Part shown: positions 1 through 5,365 of the stretch, one piece after another
Position numbering within the stretch: position 1 is the stretch's first letter
Layout of the letters: each line of letters begins with the position of its first letter
Assembly (NCBI GenBank): GCA_025450375.1
Contig: JANWHO010000139.1
Location: forward strand, 1 to 5,689
Length of the DNA stretch: 5,689 nt
DNA from: Chloroflexota bacterium
GTDB lineage: Bacteria; Chloroflexota; UBA5177; JANWHV01
Direction: 5' to 3'
Made by a program: the position numbers and the translations under genes
The notes under the pieces: model-generated
The model's input: only the letters and a program-made list of their open reading frames with translations
Told to the model about the DNA's origin: nothing
Database searches by the model: none

Positions 1-522
1 ATCTTCGTGATGGAGGATGACAGCCAGGACGGACTGGATCACCGCGATGGTCACCGCAATCTGCTCTACGTAATCAGCCCCTATGCCAGGCATGTAGGGA
101 CCGATGGGAGGCCCGGCTATATCAGCCATCTGCACACCAGTCAGGTGTCGGTCCTCCGCACGATCGAACTCCTCTGCGGTTTCCAGGCGCTGAGCACCTA
201 TGATCAGAACGCCAGGCCCCTCTACGACCTGTTCCAGAACATCAACACTCCTGCCCAACTGACGAGCGCGGATCTGGCCTCCTATAGCCTCCAGCCGGCC
301 CCCTCGTTCATCGACGAAACCTCGGCGACATACAAGCAGGCGCACCCGGCCCAGGCAGCCCTTCCGGCGGCTGAATCGCGTACCCTGAATCTTTCGGCCC
401 TCGATCTGGCGGGCCCGATGCTGGAGATCGTGAACTGGCAGCTTGCCCGCCCAGGCCAGAAAATCCCGGCGCCCCTGGTGGCGGAGATGCGCCGGTGGCG
501 GGCCGGCTCTCCTCAGGATTGA
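1..522 (+). CDS. Phosphoesterase / alkaline-phosphatase-family protein, C-terminal fragment
   Basis: The reading frame is open from base 1 and ends at TGA 520-522, giving the last 173 residues of a protein that starts outside the window. It looks like the C-terminal part of the phosphoesterase family (the Pfam phosphoesterase group that includes acid phosphatases and phospholipase C-type enzymes). The visible hallmarks are an EDD acidic cluster (fragment residues 5-7) followed by DH and GHR (13-19), then VISPYAR (24-30), then SQVSVLRTIELLCG (47-60). In characterised relatives the acidic pair near the C-terminus binds the catalytic metal; assigning that role here is inference. The tail (about 128-165, with a tryptophan and a proline-rich end) resembles the tail of beta-propeller/phosphoesterase fusion proteins, but any propeller would lie upstream. 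The enzyme would hydrolyse phosphomonoesters or phosphodiesters, substrate unknown. Many relatives are exported; no signal peptide can be judged here. It converges on the ABC operon with a 50-base gap. Confidence 0.85.
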   Translation: MFVMEDDSQDGLDHRDGHRNLLYVISPYARHVGTDGRPGYISHLHTSQVSVLRTIELLCGFQALSTYDQNARPLYDLFQNINTPAQLTSADLASYSLQPAPSFIDETSATYKQAHPAQAALPAAESRTLNLSALDLAGPMLEIVNWQLARPGQKIPAPLVAEMRRWRAGSPQD

Positions 523-528
523 TACCAC

Positions 529-555
529 CGGTAACGTCATTGGATGACATCACCG
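529..555 (-). terminator. Stem-loop downstream of the ABC operon (candidate terminator or 3' stabiliser)
   Basis: Bases 529-540 and 544-555 form 12-base arms around a 3-base loop, 17 bases past the stop codon of the 565-residue ABC gene. Read as minus-strand RNA, all 12 positions can pair, two of them as G-U wobbles. Read as plus-strand RNA, the same two positions become A-C mismatches, so the hairpin favours the ABC transcript over the converging phosphoesterase transcript. No run of U follows on the minus strand, so intrinsic termination is uncertain. Confidence 0.4.
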
Positions 556-572
556 CCTGGGAGCGCGAGCCT

Positions 573-2270
573 TCAGTTCTTGATTACCGCGATGGCGCCG
601 TCCTGGACAACGATGATCTGGTCGGCGCGGCGCAGGGCCGCCGCGCGATGTGAGACGGCGAGGACGGTAGCATCTTGGTGGGCGAACACGCGCTGCCAGA
701 GAAGATTCTCGGTCTCCACGTCCAGGGCGCTGGAAAGGTCGTCGAATACCAGCAGGTCCGGTTGCCGCACGAACATCCGCGCGGCGGCGGCCCGCTGCAA
801 CTGGCCGCCCGACAGGCGCACCCCACGGGCCCCCACCAGGCTGTCCAGGCCACGCGGCATCTGGGTCACGTCGTCCTCCAGTACCGCCAGGCGGAGGGTG
901 CCCTGGAGATCCAGTCCGTCATCGGGCAGGCCCATCAGGATGTTCTCCCGCAGGGTCTCGCTGAACAATCGCGGCGCCTGCGGAGTGTAGGCGCTGTGCG
1001 GAGGGACGAAGAACGAGGCCGGATCCTCGATCAGGACGCCATTCCAGCGGATCTCCCCTTCGTCCTTGGGGAGCAGCCCCAGCAGTACCTGCAAGAGGGT
1101 CGTCTTGCCGGAGCCGATCCGCCCGGTGATTACGGTGAAAGATCCGCGTTCCAGGCGCAGGTTGATCCCGGTGATCCCCCGCGAGGTGCCCGGATAGTGG
1201 AAGCCGAGGTTCCGCGCCTCCAGCACCGCCAGCGGCCCCAGGGTCCGTTCGGGGATCGCCGGTACTTCGGGGTATGAGCCCCGCGTATAGACGGGTCCAT
1301 GCTCGACCAGGCTGGCCGCCGGGGCGCCGGCCAGCAGGGTAGTCATCCGCCCGAAGGAGATCGCGCTTTGCCGATACTGGGTAAGGAGAATCCCTACCAG
1401 ACTGCTGAATTCGGAGATCCAGCCCAGATAGTAGACGAAGAGGGCGAAATCGCCCACCGAGAAGGTGCGGGCTTCCATGGCCTGACCGGCCAGGAGCAGA
1501 ATGATTCCGGTGCCCACATTGACCGTATTCCAGTAGAGCGATATCAGCACCTGGTCAAACGTCTTGTCGCGCACCATGGCATGAAGGCGGGCGTCGTTGA
1601 GCTTGCGGAAATGGGCCGCTACCATCTCATCGGCGTCGGCCACCTGCACCGCTTGCACCGCGCCGAAGGTTTCGGCCAGGAAGCCGGTGACATCGCCCGT
1701 GGCCTCGCGGCTGGCCTTCCGGTAGTGCTCGATCCGGCGGGTGGCGAGGCTGGTGATCGCCACGATCAGGACCAGGGGCAGGAACACGGCCAGGGTAATC
1801 GTGAGACTTATGTGGAGCATGATCACCAGGGCCACCGCCGCGAATACGGTGGCGGCGATCAGATCGTTGAAGATGATCATTGATTCAGTTACCCCATCAA
1901 TGTCGTCGCGGAAGCGGCTGATCGCCTCGCCCGGTGACGCGGGCAGCGCGGCGGCGGCGGGCAACTCCAGGATGCGGTGCAGGAGGTTCTTCTGCATCAG
2001 GGCCGCGCTGGTGCGCATGAACGGCATGTTGGTGAGCGCGAGGCCGAACAGGCAGACGATCCGCCCGGCGGCGGAGGCCAAAAGCAGGGCGATCAGCCAC
2101 CACAGGCCAAGGTCGGCGTGGCCGGGCGCCCCCAGGCGGTTGAAGAACGCCTGGGCCACCAGGCCGGGAGTCATCTCGACCAGGAACAGGGCCACGATGG
2201 CGGCGCAGTTGATCCAGAACAACCAGGGACGGAACCGCATCAGTCGCCAGAAATAGCGCCAGGGCCTCAT
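573..2270 (-). CDS. ABC exporter half-transporter, subunit with degenerate catalytic site (565 aa)
   Basis: This is a membrane-spanning domain fused to a nucleotide-binding domain, the usual length for a half-size ABC exporter. Hydrophobic segments at about 17-40, 56-80, 131-175, 241-262 and 272-296 fit six transmembrane helices. The ATPase domain has A-loop Tyr359, Walker A GRIGSGKT (383-390), Q-loop Gln431, a canonical LSGGQ signature (486-490), Walker B LLVFD (506-510), D-loop SALD (514-517) and H-loop His541. The residue after Walker B, normally the catalytic Glu, is Asp511. In asymmetric heterodimeric exporters such as TM287/288, this substitution marks the poorly hydrolysing site. The ATG at 2270 overlaps the upstream gene's stop by 4 bases, and an excellent SD sits 6 bases before it, which fixes the start. 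It should pair with the upstream 581-residue protein in the cytoplasmic membrane to drive ATP-dependent export. Substrate is unknown; drug, lipid or peptide are all possible. Confidence 0.96.
   Translation of the reverse strand: MRPWRYFWRLMRFRPWLFWINCAAIVALFLVEMTPGLVAQAFFNRLGAPGHADLGLWWLIALLLASAAGRIVCLFGLALTNMPFMRTSAALMQKNLLHRILELPAAAALPASPGEAISRFRDDIDGVTESMIIFNDLIAATVFAAVALVIMLHISLTITLAVFLPLVLIVAITSLATRRIEHYRKASREATGDVTGFLAETFGAVQAVQVADADEMVAAHFRKLNDARLHAMVRDKTFDQVLISLYWNTVNVGTGIILLLAGQAMEARTFSVGDFALFVYYLGWISEFSSLVGILLTQYRQSAISFGRMTTLLAGAPAASLVEHGPVYTRGSYPEVPAIPERTLGPLAVLEARNLGFHYPGTSRGITGINLRLERGSFTVITGRIGSGKTTLLQVLLGLLPKDEGEIRWNGVLIEDPASFFVPPHSAYTPQAPRLFSETLRENILMGLPDDGLDLQGTLRLAVLEDDVTQMPRGLDSLVGARGVRLSGGQLQRAAAARMFVRQPDLLVFDDLSSALDVETENLLWQRVFAHQDATVLAVSHRAAALRRADQIIVVQDGAIAVIKN
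2267..2270 (-). other. ATGA stop-start overlap of the two ABC genes
   Basis: The plus-strand bases read TCAT. On the minus strand this is ATGA, so the second gene's ATG shares bases with the first gene's TGA. This is a standard translational coupling arrangement and suits two subunits needed in equal amounts. Confidence 0.95.
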
Positions 2271-4012
2271 ACCAGCACCTCCTCCAGTCCGGCGCGGAGC
2301 AAGCCGGCAAAGCGAGAGGCGCCGTCGCGCGCGAGTGCCTCTCGGCGCCCATGTTCGGCTACCCGCCCATCCTCCAGAATGAGGATCTCATCTACCCGCC
2401 GCACGGTAGCCAGCCGATGGGCGATGATGATCCCCGTTCTTCCCTGCAACAGCTTCTCCACCGCCTGCTCGACCAACCGCTCGGTCGCCGGATCCAGGCG
2501 GGAGGACGCCTCGTCCAGAATGATCACCCTGGGGTTCTTGAGAAACACGCGGGTAAAGGCCAGCAATTGCGCCTCCCCCGCCGAGAGCCCGCTGCCTCCA
2601 GAGCCGATCATCGTATCCAGGCCCTCGGGCAAGGAGCGGTACCAGTCGGCCAGCCCAAGGTCGAGCAAGGCCGCCATGATTCGCGCGTCGTCGACCTGGG
2701 CATCAAAGAAGGTGAGATTCTCACGGACGGTAGCGCGGAACAACTGCACATCCTGAGTCACCACTCCGATCGCGTGGCGGATGTCGGCCCGATGGGCGGC
2801 CCGGAGTTCCACCCCGCCCAGGGTAATGCTGCCCGCGCGGGGGTCGTAGAGGCGGAGGAGGAGGCGGGTGATCGTGGTTTTCCCACTCCCGGTGCGCCCC
2901 AGAAGGCCGAGCACATGGGCGGGCTCGATGCGGAAGTCGAGGTCGCGCGCCACCAGGTCGTCCCCTTCGTAGCCGAAGCTGACCCCCTGGAAGGCGACCG
3001 CCAGGGGACCGCTGGGGATCAGGCCGCGCGGCCCATCCACCAGGGCACTGCTGGTTTCCAGGAGATCGCGGATTCGGACGAAGCCGGCGCTCGCCTTCTG
3101 GAAGGTGTCGAGCTGATTGGAGATCAGGTGCATGGGCTGGAACAGCAGTTGGGTGTAATAGTAGATGATGAAAGCGGTACCCAGTGACAGGCCGCCATGC
3201 CGATAGAGCCAGCCGGCCAGGGCCAGAGCGATCGCGTTCCCGATCGCCACGGAGAGCACCGGCACGCTCCAGGTCACGCTCCCGATCAACCGCGCCTTGT
3301 TCCCAGCCCGGAGCCGCTCCCGCGTGTGGTGGTAGAGGCGGCGCATCACGTAGGGCCGGGCGCCGTTCGCGCGAATATCGACCGTCCCGGCCAGCCGCTC
3401 CTCGATAAAGCCGAAGAGGGCGGCGCTGGCCTGCCGATCCACCCGCCAGAAAGGGATGGCCAGCGAGCGGACACTAACGATCGCCAGAAGCGACACCACC
3501 GCGAACACGGTCAACGCCGCGCCCACCCGCCAATCGACCACCCAGAGGGCAATCAGCACCCCAACCAAGAGCAGGAGGCTGCCCAGGATCTGGATCACGA
3601 ATTGGGAGAAGAAGCTGGCCAGGGCGGTCACGTCGCCGTCGATCCGCTCGATCAATTCGCCGGGGGTCCGTTCCTTATGGAACGAGAGATCGAGGCGGAG
3701 GCAATGGAGGGCCAGATCGGAGCGGAGGCTATTGGTCGCGGTCCAGGCCACCCGTTCGCTGAGGTAGGTAGCGAACACGGAGAGCCCCTGCTGGCTGATC
3801 GCGACGCCAATAAACACCAGGGCATAGATGAGAAGACGCTGCTCGCCGGCCCGACTGGAGGCGGCATCAATGAATGCTTGCAAGATCCGCGGGTTCACCA
3901 ACTGGAGAAGGGTGCCACCGATCAAGAGAACCGCCAGCACCACCACCCTGGCGCCCTGAGGACGCAGGTAGCGGACGAGGAGGCCGCGTTTGGTAACGGG
4001 CGGGTTGGTCAC
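2267..4012 (-). CDS. ABC exporter half-transporter, subunit with catalytic Glu and LSAGE signature (581 aa)
   Basis: First gene of the ABC operon, with membrane domain then ATPase domain. Hydrophobic segments at about 20-40, 58-83, 132-158, 162-188, 245-268 and 276-297 fit six transmembrane helices. The nucleotide-binding domain shows A-loop Tyr348, Walker A GRTGSGKT (372-379), Q-loop Gln420, Walker B VIILD (496-500) followed by catalytic Glu501, and H-loop His532. Two motifs deviate: the signature is LSAGE (476-480) instead of LSGGQ, and the D-loop is SRLD (504-507) instead of SALD. The intact Glu means this subunit supplies the Walker A/B half of the hydrolysing site, completed by the partner's LSGGQ. 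The start is GTG at 4012, with GGAGGG 11 bases upstream; no better start is visible. A sigma-70-like promoter lies about 65 bases further upstream. It is expected in the cytoplasmic membrane as a heterodimer with the downstream product. Substrate unknown. Confidence 0.96.
   Translation of the reverse strand: MTNPPVTKRGLLVRYLRPQGARVVVLAVLLIGGTLLQLVNPRILQAFIDAASSRAGEQRLLIYALVFIGVAISQQGLSVFATYLSERVAWTATNSLRSDLALHCLRLDLSFHKERTPGELIERIDGDVTALASFFSQFVIQILGSLLLLVGVLIALWVVDWRVGAALTVFAVVSLLAIVSVRSLAIPFWRVDRQASAALFGFIEERLAGTVDIRANGARPYVMRRLYHHTRERLRAGNKARLIGSVTWSVPVLSVAIGNAIALALAGWLYRHGGLSLGTAFIIYYYTQLLFQPMHLISNQLDTFQKASAGFVRIRDLLETSSALVDGPRGLIPSGPLAVAFQGVSFGYEGDDLVARDLDFRIEPAHVLGLLGRTGSGKTTITRLLLRLYDPRAGSITLGGVELRAAHRADIRHAIGVVTQDVQLFRATVRENLTFFDAQVDDARIMAALLDLGLADWYRSLPEGLDTMIGSGGSGLSAGEAQLLAFTRVFLKNPRVIILDEASSRLDPATERLVEQAVEKLLQGRTGIIIAHRLATVRRVDEILILEDGRVAEHGRREALARDGASRFAGLLRAGLEEVLV
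2276..2285 (-). promoter_or_regulatory. Strong ribosome binding site for the second ABC gene
   Basis: The minus strand reads GGAGGAGGTG here, containing the full AGGAGGT anti-SD complement (2283 to 2277), with 6 bases before the ATG. It lies inside the last codons of the upstream gene (residues EEV near its C-terminus), so a coding segment doubles as the SD. It decides the ATG at 2270 as the start. Confidence 0.9.
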
Positions 4013-4023
4013 AAGCGGGGAGA

Positions 4024-4029
4024 CCCTCC
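4024..4029 (-). promoter_or_regulatory. Ribosome binding site for the first ABC gene
   Basis: The minus strand reads GGAGGG here, followed by 11 bases and then the GTG at 4012-4010. The spacing is slightly long but usable. Its presence supports GTG as the start. Confidence 0.65.
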
Positions 4030-4078
4030 ATCCTGCCCCACGAACCGAGGAGACCGCCGGACGCGCGAGGGCGAAGGT

Positions 4079-4108
4079 ATCCTACGGTCAGTGATCGGTC
4101 TAGGTCAA
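4079..4108 (-). promoter_or_regulatory. Sigma-70-like promoter for the ABC operon
   Basis: On the minus strand, TTGACC (4108 to 4103; 5 of 6 to the TTGACA consensus) and TAGGAT (4084 to 4079; 4 of 6 to TATAAT) are separated by 18 bases. Transcription would begin near 4072, leaving a leader of about 60 bases before the GTG. The spacer contains GACCG twice, 11 bases apart (4100 to 4096 and 4089 to 4085), and GACC occurs again within the -35 box. These could be operator half-sites, but that is speculative. Confidence 0.6.
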
Positions 4109-4150
4109 GAGAGTGTCCCATTTTTATCGACTGCCTCGTAAACATGCATT

Positions 4151-4159
4151 TGGTACAGT
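4151..4159 (+). promoter_or_regulatory. Candidate extended -10 promoter for the metallophosphoesterase gene
   Basis: TGGTACAGT matches the extended -10 form (TG, one base, then a hexamer with 4 of 6 to TATAAT). No convincing -35 box stands 16-18 bases upstream, as expected if the TG element compensates. Transcription would start near 4166, leaving a leader of about 43 bases. Support is weak. Confidence 0.35.
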
Positions 4160-4195
4160 GAGTTCCAGGACGGTCTAGCTACATGCTTCCGCCAA

Positions 4196-4203
4196 GGGAG
4201 GAG
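4196..4203 (+). promoter_or_regulatory. Ribosome binding site that selects the TTG start at 4209
   Basis: GGGAGGAG contains GGAGG at 4197-4201, 7 bases before TTG 4209-4211. There is no ATG or GTG at suitable spacing in this frame, and the protein motif begins immediately after (RIAIIADTH). Together these fix TTG as the start. Confidence 0.8.
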
Positions 4204-4208
4204 CATAC

Positions 4209-4958
4209 TTGCGCATTGCTATCATCGCCGACACACACGGCAACTTACTGGCGCTCGACACGGTCCTAGCCGAGATCGAGCGCGACGGGATCGAGCGGAT
4301 TGTCTGTCTGGGCGACATCTCCGGCCTTGGCCCGCAACCACGCGAGACATTGGCCAGGTTGCGGATGCTGGGCTGCCCGGTCGTGATGGGCAACGCCGAC
4401 GAATTCATGCTGGACCCGTCGCTCCTGGCGCCCGAGCGCCACCCAGCGGCTGACGATATGCTACGCCGCATGCATGAGATGGAGCGCTGGTGCGCGAGCC
4501 AGCTTGGCCCGGCGGATCGCGACTACATCCGCACCTTCCAGCCCACGATTGAGATCGCCTTGGGCTCTAGCCAAAGCCAATCACTGCTCTGTTACCACGG
4601 ATCGCCGCGTTCAAGCTGGGACGAGATCCGGGCATCGACCCCCGATGGAGAGTTGGCCGAGAAACTCGGCGAGCGCCGAACGTTGGTCATGGCGGGCGGC
4701 CACACCCACGAGCAGTTCGTGCGGCGCCTTGACCAGAGCATTGTGATCAATCCGGGCAGTGTCGGCCTATCGTATGAGACGTTTCGCCAGGGCGGACACC
4801 GGAATCCACCGTGGGCGGAATACGCGACGCTTACGGTTGAGGGCGGGCGACTAGATGTCAACCTCCGTCGGGTGGCGGTGGATCAGGAAGCGATCCGGCA
4901 GGTACTCCTCGATAGCGGCATGCCCCACGCCGCGTGGTGGGCAGCCGATCGTCGCTAG
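4209..4958 (+). CDS. Calcineurin-like metallophosphoesterase, YfcE/MJ0936-like (249 aa)
   Basis: A complete two-metal phosphoesterase of the calcineurin-like superfamily. All metal-binding blocks are present in order: DTH (Asp8, His10) in the N-terminal strand, GD (Asp36), GNAD (Asn62; Asp64 in the place often held by His in protein phosphatases), His130 in YHGSP, and GHTH (164-167). An NPGSVG loop follows (181-186). GNAD rather than GNHE is typical of the small YfcE-type phosphodiesterases, which act on phosphodiester or phosphomonoester substrates with Mn or similar metals; the physiological substrate here is unknown. No signal peptide or membrane segment is seen, so it is probably cytosolic. 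The TTG start is supported by a strong SD 7 bases upstream. The gene is divergent from the ABC operon across 196 bases and has no co-directional partner in the window, so it is probably monocistronic. Confidence 0.93.
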   Translation: MRIAIIADTHGNLLALDTVLAEIERDGIERIVCLGDISGLGPQPRETLARLRMLGCPVVMGNADEFMLDPSLLAPERHPAADDMLRRMHEMERWCASQLGPADRDYIRTFQPTIEIALGSSQSQSLLCYHGSPRSSWDEIRASTPDGELAEKLGERRTLVMAGGHTHEQFVRRLDQSIVINPGSVGLSYETFRQGGHRNPPWAEYATLTVEGGRLDVNLRRVAVDQEAIRQVLLDSGMPHAAWWAADRR

Positions 4959-5313
4959 GAGTGAACAGCCGAACCTGGCCGGTATGCACAATGAGCGCCT
5001 GGAGCTATTGTTCCGCGTCCGGCTCCCTGGGCGGCTGCCAGCCCGCATCGTACTCATGCGCGGGCGACGCGCTCCGACACATCGACGTCACGCCGACGAA
5101 GCAGCGCCACCGCCTTCGCGTGGAGCACCATCACGCGGTCGTGCCGCTCTCCCAGCTCAGCAAGCAACTGCTCCTCGGCGGGTGTAAGGTCACGCTGATT
5201 GCGTGTATCGACCAGGGCAAGACTGGCCTCCTCTTCCAGTCGGCGCTGGTGATGGCGCGCACGCGGTGTGGGCTTAACTCTCGATGTTCCTGAAACCCGG
5301 GGCTGAATCAAGA
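4959..5313. other. Gene-poor interval between the metallophosphoesterase and the clp terminator
   Basis: About 355 bases with no confidently identified gene. It holds the doubtful minus-strand ORF at 5054-5311 and a GC-rich imperfect stem (5041-5046 with 5060-5065) that overlaps that ORF's stop. Plus-strand ORFs crossing it give serine-, cysteine- and arginine-rich or low-complexity translations with no recognisable motif, and look like antisense shadows. No intrinsic terminator with a U-run is visible after the metallophosphoesterase gene. Confidence 0.6.
5054..5311 (-). CDS. Small hypothetical protein, probably an N-terminally truncated gene remnant (85 aa)
   Basis: The minus-strand frame encodes up to 85 residues ending at TGA 5056-5054. 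Residues about 24-80 look protein-like, with Glu/Leu/Val codons biased to G or C at the third position. They include a predicted helical stretch, LTPAEEQLLAELGERHDRV (42-60), followed by a helix rich in Ala, Leu and Arg. This resembles the C-terminal end (LTPEE..., then a K/R-rich ALALLKRRG-type end) of small uncharacterised proteins I associate with Chloroflexota and cyanobacteria; the match is from memory. The first 20 residues are Arg/Pro/Ser-rich and do not look like a natural N-terminus. The only upstream start is TTG at 5311, which has no SD and sits at the foot of the clp terminator hairpin. Another in-frame TTG (5167) would give a very short product. I read it as a truncated remnant, though a short expressed protein is possible. 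Confidence 0.35.
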   Translation of the reverse strand: MIQPRVSGTSRVKPTPRARHHQRRLEEEASLALVDTRNQRDLTPAEEQLLAELGERHDRVMVLHAKAVALLRRRDVDVSERVARA

Positions 5314-5354
5314 AAGCAGAAGGGCCGGGTGCACCGCACCCCGCCCTTCTGCTT
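5314..5354 (-). terminator. Intrinsic terminator of the clp gene
   Basis: Bases 5314-5325 and 5343-5354 are perfect 12-base inverted repeats. Inside them, after one C-C mismatch, 6 more pairs (5327-5332 with 5336-5341) close a 3-base loop. On the minus strand the stem ends in CTT and is followed by TCTTGATT, a moderate U-rich tail. The hairpin begins 11 bases past the clp stop codon, which is the expected place. On the plus strand the tail (GTGTTCC) is poor, so the main direction is minus. Confidence 0.8.
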
Positions 5355-5365
5355 GTGTTCCTGGC

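Noticed and set aside
544..1883. Plus-strand ORFs (148, 200 and 194 residues) opposite the second ABC gene
   Set aside because: Same reason: antisense shadows of a gene whose ABC motifs are all in the minus-strand frame.
1897..2352. Minus-strand 151-residue ORF spanning the junction of the ABC genes
   Set aside because: It is a different frame of the same strand, with an Arg/Pro/Ala-rich translation and no domain. Both overlapping ABC genes are well supported.
4019..4055. GGAGACC direct repeat in the ABC leader (4019-4025 and 4049-4055)
   Set aside because: A 7-base repeat in a GC-rich leader is expected by chance, and the first copy overlaps SD-type sequence. No further structure supports an operator or riboswitch.
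2351..4141. Long plus-strand ORFs (278 and 314 residues) opposite the first ABC gene
   Set aside because: They are antisense to a clearly identified ABC gene and low in recognisable motifs. They are rich in Glu, Gly, Arg, Pro and Gln, as expected for shadow frames of GC-rich coding DNA, with no sensible SD or start context.
5041..5065. GC-rich inverted repeat (GCCCGC with GCGGGC) as a terminator for the metallophosphoesterase gene
   Set aside because: Only 6 continuous pairs, extendable to 8 with a bulge, more than 80 bases past the stop, and no U-run on either strand. Likely chance in GC-rich DNA.
4934..5293. Plus-strand ORF of 119 residues after the metallophosphoesterase gene
   Set aside because: It begins inside the metallophosphoesterase gene in another frame, has no SD, and its translation (rich in Ser, Cys and Arg) matches no family I recognise. 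Its later part is antisense to the more coding-like minus-strand frame.
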